From: Paenibacillus illinoisensis NBRC 15959
Lineage (GTDB): Bacteria > Bacillota > Bacilli > Paenibacillales > Paenibacillaceae
Direction of reading: 5' to 3'
Assembly (NCBI RefSeq): GCF_004000925.1
Contig: NZ_BIME01000007.1
Coordinates: 124,001-188,000 of the forward strand
DNA: 64,000 nucleotides
Shown in pieces: positions 36,442 through 44,357 of the stretch. How positions within the stretch are numbered: the stretch's first letter is position 1; each line of letters starts with the position of its first letter. Under the pieces are notes generated by a model. The model was not told the DNA's origin, did no database searches, and saw nothing but the letters and a program-made list of their open reading frames with translations. A program made the translations under genes and the position numbers.

Positions 36442-36864
36442 ATGTACAAGCAAAAAACAAAAGAGACAGACAATAGTGTTATTGAGTTTATTGAGAGCGT
36501 GGATCATCCAAAGAAACGTGAGGATGCTTATACGTTGCTGGATATTTTTGCTGAAACAACAGGTTATGAAGCCAAGATGTGGGGACCGAGCATTATTGGA
36601 TTTGGTTCGTATCATTATAAATATGATTCAGGACATGAAGGCGATGCCCCACTGGTAGGTTTCTCACCCCGAAAAGCGAAAATCAGCTTATATTTTGCAA
36701 CTGGAGATACAGAACGAGAATCACTGTTAGAGGACCTAGGGAAACATACGACAGGAAAAGCATGCGTGTATATTAATAAAGTCGCCGACATTCATGTGGA
36801 TATTTTGAAAGCTCTGATAAACCAGTCGGTTAAGTTCTTACAAGAGACCTATCCGAATCCGTAG
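36442..36864 (+). CDS. DUF1801 (YdhG-like) domain protein
   Basis: The 140-residue protein matches DUF1801. Its segments are TDNSVIEFIESVDHPKKREDA, TLLDIFAETTGYEAKMWGPS, IIGFGSYHYKYDSG and VGFSPRKAKISLYF. The C-terminal part (GKACVYINKVADIHVDILKAL) also fits. The fold is known but the biochemical role is not. AAAGGAG lies 10 nt before the ATG, within the end of the preceding small gene. Confidence 0.85.
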   Translation: MYKQKTKETDNSVIEFIESVDHPKKREDAYTLLDIFAETTGYEAKMWGPSIIGFGSYHYKYDSGHEGDAPLVGFSPRKAKISLYFATGDTERESLLEDLGKHTTGKACVYINKVADIHVDILKALINQSVKFLQETYPNP

Positions 36865-36884
36865 TTATATTTCATGTACCATAT

Positions 36885-36910
36885 GCTGCTATGAACAGCT
36901 GCTATGAACA
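36885..36910 (+). repeat. Tandem 13-bp duplication
   Basis: GCTGCTATGAACA occurs twice in direct succession (36885-36897 and 36898-36910) just upstream of the DinB gene at 36932. It looks like a recent slippage duplication. Confidence 0.9.
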
Positions 36911-36931
36911 AGGCAAGGAGGAATAAATAAT

Positions 36932-37456
36932 ATGCTGCATGACCTGCAAGGCCAACCCAATATGACATCGGTGGTGGGAATGTTATATTCAGCGTTGAGA
37001 GAGAATAGCCAGCGACTTCAAACCATTACAGAAGGAATGTCCCAGGAGGAAGTAGACTACAAGGGACCCGATCATAACCTCAACAGTACGGCTCAGTTAA
37101 TAAAACATATCCTATACGTTGATCTAAACTGGGTTTACAGAATTAAAGGACTAGCGCTGCCCCAGTCATTGAGAGAACAACACGGCCCGATGATCGATGA
37201 AAACCATAACCTTCCGATGGTGAGTGGAGTGTCAAGGGACACGCTTATCTCTCAATACGAGGGAGTAATAATTGATCTGAAAGAGACATGTGAGCAATTA
37301 ACAGATGCTGATTTGGACCGTGTTGTTACTTTTGGACATGACCATGAAAAACAAGCCACACTACGCTGGGGAATATGGCATATGGCCGACCATAATCGTT
37401 ACCATCAAGCTCATATTAATCAACTAAGAAAGTGGTTTAAGGAGAAGGGGAATTAA
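36932..37456 (+). CDS. DinB-family protein
   Basis: The 174-residue helical protein has the DinB-like pattern: MLYSALRENSQRLQTITEG, then STAQLIKHILYVDLNWVYRIKG with one candidate metal histidine, and a C-terminal WHMADHNRYHQAHINQLRKW with two more. Some DinB-fold proteins are metal-dependent thiol transferases, for example with bacillithiol; the role of this one is unknown. AAGGAGG lies upstream of the ATG. Confidence 0.85.
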   Translation: MLHDLQGQPNMTSVVGMLYSALRENSQRLQTITEGMSQEEVDYKGPDHNLNSTAQLIKHILYVDLNWVYRIKGLALPQSLREQHGPMIDENHNLPMVSGVSRDTLISQYEGVIIDLKETCEQLTDADLDRVVTFGHDHEKQATLRWGIWHMADHNRYHQAHINQLRKWFKEKGN

Positions 37457-37561
37457 ATGCACGAATGAACAATAAACACACGATAATGATTAACAAAAGC
37501 GTGATAGGACTTGTTATTTATGATATAGCCAATACATATCGAAACGAGGTTGAGCTTCTGT

Positions 37562-38107
37562 ATGGAAGAGCAATGGAGAATTGCAACGCATGACCCGGCA
37601 TGGAGGGTGATGTTTTTAGAGACGGGACTCCGATTAAGAGAGGCATTAGGAGAAAAGGCTCTTCGCATCGACCATGTCGGATCAACTTCGATCACCGATT
37701 TAGACGCCAAACCCATTATTGACATTCAAATTTCGGTGTTGCATCTTGATAACTTACCGGACTTCCAGTTTGATATTGAAAGGGCCGGCTTTGTGTTTAG
37801 GGAGGATAATCCGGATCAGAGCAAAAGATATTTCCGCGAAGCACCTGGGAATAGACGAACTCATGTACACGTTAGGCATGCAGGGAGTTTTTCGGAGCAG
37901 ATGACATTGCTGTTTAGGGATTATTTACGAGAACATCCACTGGATTGCCTGAAGTATGCGGAGGAAAAGCACAGGCTCATGAGTTTATACAAGGAACAAC
38001 GTTCGAAGTATGTGGAGGGCAAAGGGCCTGTAGTGTGGGAGATCTTGCAGAAAGCCCATCTGTGGTCTCAGGAAGTAGGCTGGAAACCGGCGGATTCGGA
38101 CGTATAA
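37562..38107 (+). CDS. GrpB family protein (UPF0157)
   Basis: The 181-residue protein has the nucleotidyltransferase-like GrpB pattern. It includes IDHVGSTSITDLDAKPIIDIQI near residues 35-60, with G-S-T-S and D-I-Q, then RRTHVHVRHAGS and LLFRDYLREHPLDCLKYAEEK. The family is widespread in Bacillota and of unknown biochemical function. I chose the ATG at 37562; GAGG at 37546-37549 supports it, while an in-frame TTG at 37550 abuts that site. Confidence 0.87.
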   Translation: MEEQWRIATHDPAWRVMFLETGLRLREALGEKALRIDHVGSTSITDLDAKPIIDIQISVLHLDNLPDFQFDIERAGFVFREDNPDQSKRYFREAPGNRRTHVHVRHAGSFSEQMTLLFRDYLREHPLDCLKYAEEKHRLMSLYKEQRSKYVEGKGPVVWEILQKAHLWSQEVGWKPADSDV

Positions 38108-38149
38108 GTACCTTGGATTAATTGTGGATACTCATATTGGAGTGGTGAA

Positions 38150-38572
38150 ATGAACCTGGGTAGAAAGCTGTTAACTTCACTTTTAACCATAATCATGTTT
38201 AGTTTAGCTGCAAGCTTGGTATCCATGAGTGAAATTTATGATTTTGGTTTTTATATTGCTGTGTACCCTATATATGCAGCTCCGTTGATCTTTTTGATAG
38301 GGTTACCTTTGTCAATATTAGTAGACTTCTTGGTGAACAAGATCAGAATTACTAATCATGTACTCTACCTAATCATAAAATTAATGAGTTACGCGTGCGC
38401 TGGGTTCGTCGGCATGTACATATTTTGTCTGATCATGGGCGCTGGGATCGATGTTTTAATGTATAAGGAAACCATCATTCTAACCTTGTTTGGTGTATTT
38501 GCAGCGATGATCTTTGTGCTGGTCGATCTTGGTTTGGAGGCTCTTTTCAAGGCTCGTAAAAAGCAGCTATAG
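38150..38572 (+). CDS. Four-helix membrane protein of unknown function
   Basis: The 140-residue hydrophobic protein has about four membrane segments: LLTSLLTIIMFSLAASLV, YPIYAAPLIFLIGLPLSILV, LMSYACAGFVGMYIFCLIMG and TIILTLFGVFAAMIFVLV. A basic C-terminal tail (FKARKKQL) should lie in the cytoplasm. The ATG has a GGAGTGG site. I know no named family. It sits between the GrpB and GNAT genes. Confidence 0.65.
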   Translation: MNLGRKLLTSLLTIIMFSLAASLVSMSEIYDFGFYIAVYPIYAAPLIFLIGLPLSILVDFLVNKIRITNHVLYLIIKLMSYACAGFVGMYIFCLIMGAGIDVLMYKETIILTLFGVFAAMIFVLVDLGLEALFKARKKQL

Positions 38573-38613
38573 TCAACATGGTATTAGGGATTATTCCATT
38601 TTATAAAAGGGTG

Positions 38614-39090
38614 ATGTATGTGATATCTTACCGACGGTTGGAACCACAGGATCCGGAATTGGTTAAGCAATTAATGGAGGAATATGCGCTGCAGTTTCCA
38701 GCTTTTATCATTAACCTCTATCCAGAACGTTGGGCGAGCTATTTAAATCATTCCAATAATTCGGCATACTGGGTTGCGGTTGAGAAGAACAGGATTGTAG
38801 GACATGCCGGGTTTATGTATAACAACGATGAAAAATTGTACGAAATCGTAGGTGTCGTTGTATCGCCCAGGCATCTGAGAAAGGGAATCGGGAAAACTCT
38901 TTTGGACCATGTATGTGAAGCGATTCAAGAAAAAGGAGTAACTGAAGTTATGCTGCACACCCTCGGCCATCCTGGTAATGAAGATACACTAGTATTTTAT
39001 AAATCGATTGGTTACTCGGTATCGAAATTGGAGAAGGATTATTTCCAAACCGGATATTCGCGTGTTACGTTTAGGAAGAGTTTGAATTAA
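38614..39090 (+). CDS. GNAT family N-acetyltransferase
   Basis: This GNAT of about 158 residues has YEIVGVVVSPRHLRKGIGKTLLDHV, with R-K-G-I-G as the acetyl-CoA loop, and NEDTLVFYKSIGYSVSK as motif B. AAAAGGG upstream supports a start at ATG 38614 or GTG 38620. The open frame extends to 38578 with no better site. The substrate is unknown. Confidence 0.87.
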   Translation: MYVISYRRLEPQDPELVKQLMEEYALQFPAFIINLYPERWASYLNHSNNSAYWVAVEKNRIVGHAGFMYNNDEKLYEIVGVVVSPRHLRKGIGKTLLDHVCEAIQEKGVTEVMLHTLGHPGNEDTLVFYKSIGYSVSKLEKDYFQTGYSRVTFRKSLN

Positions 39091-39177
39091 TGGGAATTAT
39101 GTAATAGATCAGTATGAAAAGAGATTGACCCGTTCAGAAGAGTAGATAAGAACACAACAAGAAAAGGAGGAATGGAA

Positions 39178-39657
39178 ATGGAAACTTTTTTTCGTTATAA
39201 CTGGATGGTGCGTGAACAGTGGTATGCGTGGTGTGAGGATCTACCGCTTGAAGAATTGCTGCGGACTCGTACAGGCGGGGTAGGGAGCATCTTGAAGACG
39301 TTTTTCCATATCATTGATGTAGAGTGGAGCTGGCTTCAGATTCTGCAAGGTAAGCCGGATGGAGCGGAAGATTTTGAACACTACAAGAGCCTTGAAGCTG
39401 TGCGACAATTCGATCGCAAGCTGCGTCCCGATGTAGAGGCATTTGTTTTGGCGTGGGACACGAGCATGGAAAAGAAAGCTCATATCGATCATCTACCGAA
39501 TGGCAAAGTTGTCATTGATTCATGGGGAGAAGTGATGCGCCACGTCATCGCTCATGAAATACACCATATGGGACAATTGTCGGTATGGGCGAGAGAATTG
39601 GGCAAGGAACCGGTGTCCGCCAATGTAATCGGTAAAGGCCTTATTATACCTGACTGA
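39178..39657 (+). CDS. DinB-family protein (metal-binding histidines conserved)
   Basis: The 159-residue protein shows the classic DinB metal site. One histidine lies in TFFHIIDVEWSWLQ and two in VIAHEIHHMGQLSVWAREL. The N-terminal NWMVREQWYAWC and LLRTRTGGVGSILKT segments are typical. I chose the ATG at 39178, 7 nt after AAAGGAGG; the ATG at 39172 is only one nucleotide from that site. The function is unknown. Confidence 0.88.
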   Translation: METFFRYNWMVREQWYAWCEDLPLEELLRTRTGGVGSILKTFFHIIDVEWSWLQILQGKPDGAEDFEHYKSLEAVRQFDRKLRPDVEAFVLAWDTSMEKKAHIDHLPNGKVVIDSWGEVMRHVIAHEIHHMGQLSVWARELGKEPVSANVIGKGLIIPD

Positions 39658-39675
39658 CCGGATGGGGGGAGACCC

Positions 39676-39723
39676 ATGATTATTAGAAAAAATGGCGAGA
39701 GCAACTTATTCCGACGGAGATAA
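39676..39723 (+). CDS. Possible 15-aa ORF ahead of the APH-like gene
   Basis: A 15-codon ORF (MIIRKNGESNLFRRR) has GGGGGGAGA three to four nucleotides before its ATG. It lies between the DinB gene and the aminoglycoside-phosphotransferase-like gene at 39750. It could be a regulatory leader, a degraded gene remnant or chance. Confidence 0.25.
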   Translation: MIIRKNGESNLFRRR

Positions 39724-39749
39724 GGCCATGTGCTGAAGAGGAGGAAGTG

Positions 39750-40622
39750 ATGACCATCGAACTTAGTCGTATGAATTGGATCCACTTGGATGAACGTCTA
39801 AGACTTGTGGTGAAAGGGGGCTATGAGGTCATTCCTTTGTCACCTGGACTGGAAGCGGATGTGTTGAAAATCGTACTTGATGATCAGCCGTATGTTCTGA
39901 AGATATGGAACAAGGATTCGAAACCGAATGTCGGCAACCAATATAAGCTGTTATCCAAACTACTCCATAATGGTATCCGTGTCTCCACACCTTATGGCTG
40001 GGGCAGGGATGAGGAGCATAATCAGGTGCTGTTAACGAGCTATGATGGCGCGCCAGTTACCCAATTAACATCTTCCAAGCTGGCACATTTGGCTCAAAAT
40101 TTAATGGAGGTCCATCGTTATCCATTGAACGAAGCGGGTGCCGGAGAAGATGGAGCGTACATATCCAGGTATGATTTTGTTGGTTATTTCTTTCCTTCCA
40201 TAGAGCTCTATGAAGACATAAGCACTCATCTGTCGTACCTTCTTCAATGCGTCCAGCTCAGGCAGGACTGCTTAATCCATGGGGATTATAATCTGGGTAA
40301 CATTCTTGAAATGGAGGACGACTATACCATTATCGACTGGACGAACGGACAGCTGGGAGACCCGAGGTACGATGTTGCATGGTCTGTTTTTCTTATTACG
40401 ATCTATAATGGCGAGAGTTATGGAGAGACATATTGTGCTGAATTCAGACGTATATCAAGTTACTCGCTGGAGGATGAAGGGGTTTTTGAAGCAATGGCTT
40501 GTCTTCGCTGGATTCTGTTAAGCCGCGTCGCCGATGTACCCATGGGACCAAACGTAATACAGCGGGTGTGTGCAATTGTTCGTAATAATCCGTATTTGAA
40601 GGAGAGTCTATTGCAATCATGA
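39750..40622 (+). CDS. Aminoglycoside phosphotransferase (APH)-family kinase
   Basis: The 290-residue protein has the eukaryote-like kinase core of the APH family. The catalytic loop is LIHGDYNLGNIL and the metal-binding DFG-equivalent is IIDWTNGQLGDPRYD. A lysine in PYVLKIWNK serves as the N-lobe ATP contact. Family members phosphorylate antibiotics, choline, sugars or fructosamines, and this one cannot be assigned. Resistance activity should not be assumed. GAGGAGGAA precedes the ATG at 39750. Confidence 0.87.
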   Translation: MTIELSRMNWIHLDERLRLVVKGGYEVIPLSPGLEADVLKIVLDDQPYVLKIWNKDSKPNVGNQYKLLSKLLHNGIRVSTPYGWGRDEEHNQVLLTSYDGAPVTQLTSSKLAHLAQNLMEVHRYPLNEAGAGEDGAYISRYDFVGYFFPSIELYEDISTHLSYLLQCVQLRQDCLIHGDYNLGNILEMEDDYTIIDWTNGQLGDPRYDVAWSVFLITIYNGESYGETYCAEFRRISSYSLEDEGVFEAMACLRWILLSRVADVPMGPNVIQRVCAIVRNNPYLKESLLQS

Positions 40623-40715
40623 CGGAGTGCCCGAAGAAGTTGATAGAATGTGAGAATAGCCTGTCCTAAACAATCGTTTCCTGCATACCTATGGTATAGA
40701 GGAGCGTGATAGGTC

Positions 40716-41063
40716 ATGGAACAGAAGGTGCAAACCTATTTTCAACTGAAGCAGCAGCAAAAAGAGATTGAGCAGCAATTATCTGTACTTCGAGATGAGA
40801 TTGTCGCATATTGTGCCGAACAAGGGGTATATGAGACACAGGTTGGAGGTTATACGGTGAAAACGGTGCTTCAGCACCGCAAGGAATATGATGATCAGAA
40901 GCTTTATGCCGCACTGCCTGATCCGGATATTTGGCGACTGCTGTCCAAGGTAGATAGTCATAAGCTGAAAAGCCTGATTAAGCTGAACGTGCTATCCGAA
41001 GAGCAAATCAGTCCTGCGTGTACCGTAAAACAGGTTACGCTGCTGCAGGTGGACAAGCTATAG
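40716..41063 (+). CDS. Small coiled-coil protein of unknown function (115 aa)
   Basis: The protein begins with a coiled-coil helix (FQLKQQQKEIEQQLSVLRDEI). A compact part follows with GGYTVKTVLQHRKEYDDQKLYAALPD, then a helix-rich end (LSKVDSHKLKSLIKL). The layout recalls small phage- or spore-related proteins that pair a coiled coil with a nucleic-acid-like domain, but I cannot name a family. GAGGAG lies 10-15 nt before the ATG. It is the last gene of the plus-strand array. Confidence 0.65.
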   Translation: MEQKVQTYFQLKQQQKEIEQQLSVLRDEIVAYCAEQGVYETQVGGYTVKTVLQHRKEYDDQKLYAALPDPDIWRLLSKVDSHKLKSLIKLNVLSEEQISPACTVKQVTLLQVDKL

Positions 41064-41146
41064 CTGTACCCCCCTTTTGTCCAACAGAACTTATCTGAAG
41101 AATGTACGAGCTGTTTATTGGTTGAAATACATCATATACATCAAAC

Positions 41147-41213
41147 AAAAAAACAGGCATGCATTTACCTTGAGGCGTTCTGACCGTCTCCCTGAGTGTA
41201 AATGACATGCCTG
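41147..41213 (-). terminator. Long hairpin terminator of the serine dehydratase operon
   Basis: CAGGCATG (41154-41161) with CATTTAC (41162-41168) pairs with GTAAATG (41198-41204) and CATGCCTG (41206-41213), with a single bulge. On the minus strand it is followed by seven T. The loop of about 29 nt is long for a terminator. Confidence 0.8.
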
Positions 41214-41217
41214 ATCT

Positions 41218-42093
41218 TTATTTATGCTGCAAATCCCGTGTGATTTTGCGCCCTGTCGGCGTTTGGGCGAGGCCGCCGCCTGCCGTTTCGCGTAATGATT
41301 CAGGCATGGCCGATCCAACCTCAAGCATGACCTGTACCACCTCATCGGAAGGGATAACACTGCGGACTCCGGCCAGCGCCATATCGGCGGCTCCGAGAGC
41401 AGTAATGGCACCAAAACCGTTCCGTACGATGCACGGAATCTCGACAAGCCCGGCTACCGGATCGCAGATCAGACCAAGGGTATTCTTCAGCGCAAGTCCA
41501 ACGGCGTGGATGGCCTGGGAAGGGGACCCGCCCCGGATATCCACCAGCGCTCCAGCTGCCATCCCGATGGCTGACCCCACTTCTGCCTGACACCCGCCTT
41601 CCGCACCAGAGATGAACGAATTGTTAGCAATGACATAACCGATTGCCCCGGAGGCGAACAGGCCGTAGACCATCTGTTCATCGGTCCAGCCGAATCGCTC
41701 CTGGCTGCTGATAAATACCCCGGGAATAATGCCGCAGGAACCCGCCGTCGGTGTAGCAATAATTCGGCCCATCGAGGCATTGACCTCGGATACCGCAAGT
41801 GCGTAACTCATGGACAGACTGGCATGGTCCCCGAGCATGGATTGTCCATCTGCGCGAAAAGCCATCAATTTACGGGCGTCTCCTCCAGTTAATCCGCTTT
41901 TGGAAGTGGTATCGGTGTGAAGACCTTGATGCACCGCACTTTTCATAATCTCATAATACTCTTGCATCTGGCCGAACACGGTTCCCGTGTCCTCCCCTGA
42001 TTCATGACATTGCTCTTCCAGCATGAGCTGGCCGAGGGAAAGATTGCGGGTCTCCGCCAGTTCGGCAAGTTGTTTTAGCGTTCGAAAGTTCAT
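41218..42093 (-). CDS. sdaAA: L-serine dehydratase, alpha chain
   Basis: This 291-residue subunit of the iron-sulphur serine dehydratase converts L-serine to pyruvate and ammonia. Cluster cysteines are visible in AGSCGIIPG, EGGCQAEVG and LICDPVAG. Other family segments are GLTGGDARKL and NGFGAITALGAADMAL. The two-chain form with separate beta subunit is typical of Bacillota. AAAGGAG precedes the ATG. It is the last gene of the operon, 50 nt after the beta-chain gene. Confidence 0.96.
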   Translation of the reverse strand: MNFRTLKQLAELAETRNLSLGQLMLEEQCHESGEDTGTVFGQMQEYYEIMKSAVHQGLHTDTTSKSGLTGGDARKLMAFRADGQSMLGDHASLSMSYALAVSEVNASMGRIIATPTAGSCGIIPGVFISSQERFGWTDEQMVYGLFASGAIGYVIANNSFISGAEGGCQAEVGSAIGMAAGALVDIRGGSPSQAIHAVGLALKNTLGLICDPVAGLVEIPCIVRNGFGAITALGAADMALAGVRSVIPSDEVVQVMLEVGSAMPESLRETAGGGLAQTPTGRKITRDLQHK

Positions 42094-42143
42094 TGGCGTA
42101 GGCTCCTTTATCTATTAAGCGGAAATCAATTCCAATATTCAAA

Positions 42144-42812
42144 TTAAAGATGGAGCAGCGTGACTTCCTGGACTTCCGGAATCACTTCAATCTGCCGCAC
42201 CACGGCGGGGTCGATCCGGCCATCACATTCGAGCACCATCATGGCTTCACCCCGCCGGTTCTTGCGATCCACGGACATGTGTCCAATATTGATGTGATTA
42301 TCCACAAGCAGGCGGGTGACGACAGCAATGACACCTGGTTCATCGCTATGACGAATGATGAGTGTAGGATAGAGAGCCGTCAGCTTCAAGTTGTAGCCGT
42401 TAATCCGGACAATTTCGATATTCCCTCCGCCTATTGACGTACCGATCATGTTTAATGTCCGAGTTCCCGCTGCGTTGGTCAGTACAATCTCTGTCGTGTT
42501 CGGATGCGGATACAGACCTGTTCCCGGACGGATGACAGTTTGCATGCCAGCCATGTCTGCATGGGCAAAAGCCTCGGGTAAACCGGGATCATCCGTGTCC
42601 ATATCCAGCAGACCGCCAACGATGGCCGTGTCGGTACCATGTCCTTTGTACGTTGCGGCAAAAGAGCCAAACATGATGATTTCCGCATGGGAAGGGCATT
42701 CGCCGAACAGTTGTCGAGCCGTGCGTCCAATCCGTGCTGCTCCAGCAGTGTGGGAGCTTGACGGTCCAACCATGGCTGGACCGATAATGGAAAATACGTC
42801 TTTGAACCTCAC
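42144..42812 (-). CDS. sdaAB: L-serine dehydratase, beta chain
   Basis: The 222-residue beta subunit has the substrate-region motif GPSSSHTAGA near residues 14-23, FGSFAATYKGHGTD, and a C-terminal ACT domain (about 150-222) beginning near YPTLIIRHSDEPGVIAVV. I place the start at GTG 42812: its stop-proximal neighbour ends 4 nt earlier, GGGAGA lies upstream, and homology begins at once (RFKDVFSIIGPAMVG). The frame stays open into the preceding gene to 43094, but that part is a shadow. It is translationally close to the M20 gene, so serine release and breakdown are probably linked. Confidence 0.95.
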   Translation of the reverse strand: MRFKDVFSIIGPAMVGPSSSHTAGAARIGRTARQLFGECPSHAEIIMFGSFAATYKGHGTDTAIVGGLLDMDTDDPGLPEAFAHADMAGMQTVIRPGTGLYPHPNTTEIVLTNAAGTRTLNMIGTSIGGGNIEIVRINGYNLKLTALYPTLIIRHSDEPGVIAVVTRLLVDNHINIGHMSVDRKNRRGEAMMVLECDGRIDPAVVRQIEVIPEVQEVTLLHL

Positions 42813-42816
42813 AGTC

Positions 42817-44259
42817 TCATTCTCCCCGTTTGGGAGGCTGCACATCTGCGGGAACGAGGCAGTCGTACACTTCCCCGCCGAGTCTGTCCAGCAACTCCTG
42901 TTGTGCTTCCTTGATGATCTCTGGATGCAAAATGGATTCAATGGCCGTAGCTGCCATCGCTTTGGCAGCGAGCAGCATGCCCTTGTGAGCAAAACTGCTC
43001 TTGCCCTGGGCAACGGTTTGCCAAGCATGAAGCGGCGTGCCAAAGGCCATCGTGGTGGTAATACACTGCGCGGTTGGCACATTCCAGCTGACATCCGCTA
43101 CATCGGTTGATCCACCCATGAAGGTCTCCTTCTCATCCGAATAAGGAGCAATAAAGTTCGGCAGCGGTCGCTCAGCCAGAAGAGGGGAGAGCTCAGGACC
43201 AACTAACGCGCCAGCTTCCTGCTGATTTTGGAGCGGCAGCGTCTCATAGATGGCTTTGGCATAATCGTATTCGTCCTCTGCATATTCGGGTGCACCGAAA
43301 GCCACTAGATGCTGATGCATCACTTTCTCAAGCGTGCTGTTCGGAATCAGGTTGGCGCATGCGCCTTCATATTTAAAATCCATCGTGGTTTCCGTCATCA
43401 AGGCAGCCCCTTCTGCGACCTTCACCAGACGTTCAAACAGACTCCGTACCTGAGCGCTCTTCGGTGCTCGAACGAGATAAGTGACCTCGGCTTCCGCCTG
43501 CACGACATTGGGTGCCAAACCGCCCGAGTTGGTAATGGCGTAGTGAATTCGGGCCTGATCAATCATGTGCTCCCGCATATAATTTGAACCGATGTTCATC
43601 AGCTCAACGGCATCGAGAGCACTTCGGCCCAGGTGGGGAGCGGCTGCAGCATGAGCACTGATGCCTTTAAAAGTAAACGTGCCGTGAATGACCGCATTAG
43701 AGCTTCCATGCATAACGGCATTCATGGAGTGAGGGTGCCAGGAGAGTGCAGCATCCACGTCTTTGAAGTAGCCCTCGCGAGCAAGATACGTTTTTCCATA
43801 TCCGCTTTCCTCGGCCGGGCATCCATAGAAACGCACCGTTCCTTGGGTTTCCGGATGCTCCTGAAGATAGTCTTTGACTGCGACTGCCGCAGCCACAGCG
43901 CCTATGCCGAGCAGGTTATGTCCGCATCCATGACCGTTACCACGCGGCTGAACGGGCTGGTATGTGCTGATTCCGGCTTCCTGGCTGAGATCAGCCAGTG
44001 CGTCATATTCGCCCAGTAAGGCAATAACAGGCAGCCCCGTACCATAAGAGGCGATGAATCCGGTCTCCAGTCCGGCAACACCTCTCTCGATCGTGAAGCC
44101 TTCCGATTCCAGCAATTCTATCAGCAGCTCTGCAGATTGAAATTCATCGAACCTTGTCTCTGCAAATTCCCAGATTCGGTCACTAGCTTGGGTGAACAAC
44201 TCGCGTTTTCCTTCAATGGCATCGGATATATATTGGGTTAGATCAATCGTTGTTGTCAT
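42817..44259 (-). CDS. M20 amidohydrolase, AbgB-like (aminobenzoyl-glutamate hydrolase branch)
   Basis: This 480-residue metallo-amidohydrolase has metal ligands in GNGHGCGHNLLG and FYGCPAEESGYGK, a WHPHSMNAV histidine, the dimerisation domain (FKGISAHAAAAPHLGRSALD) and a late histidine in GTPLHAWQ. The sequence type is that of AbgB, which cleaves the amide bond of p-aminobenzoyl-glutamate. Here it is the gene directly ahead of both serine dehydratase chains, which suggests an acylated or peptidyl serine as substrate; that is inference. I chose the ATG at 44259, with AAAGAGGTG upstream. Confidence 0.88.
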   Translation of the reverse strand: MTTTIDLTQYISDAIEGKRELFTQASDRIWEFAETRFDEFQSAELLIELLESEGFTIERGVAGLETGFIASYGTGLPVIALLGEYDALADLSQEAGISTYQPVQPRGNGHGCGHNLLGIGAVAAAVAVKDYLQEHPETQGTVRFYGCPAEESGYGKTYLAREGYFKDVDAALSWHPHSMNAVMHGSSNAVIHGTFTFKGISAHAAAAPHLGRSALDAVELMNIGSNYMREHMIDQARIHYAITNSGGLAPNVVQAEAEVTYLVRAPKSAQVRSLFERLVKVAEGAALMTETTMDFKYEGACANLIPNSTLEKVMHQHLVAFGAPEYAEDEYDYAKAIYETLPLQNQQEAGALVGPELSPLLAERPLPNFIAPYSDEKETFMGGSTDVADVSWNVPTAQCITTTMAFGTPLHAWQTVAQGKSSFAHKGMLLAAKAMAATAIESILHPEIIKEAQQELLDRLGGEVYDCLVPADVQPPKRGE

Positions 44260-44357
44260 GGGATACACCTCTTTACATGTATTTTATGGTGAGCACGAAA
44301 TGGCTTGTTTGTTATGCGTGATTTTTTTATCGAGAAAAAGGGTACTAAGCTGCGTCT

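Noticed and set aside
30890..41063. Integron-like cassette array
   Set aside because: The array resembles cassettes in content, but I saw no integrase and no attC-like repeats in the gaps between genes.
42813..43094. N-terminal extension of the serine dehydratase beta chain
   Set aside because: The extension overlaps the M20 gene in another frame and is basic and cysteine-rich nonsense. Family similarity starts right after the GTG at 42812.
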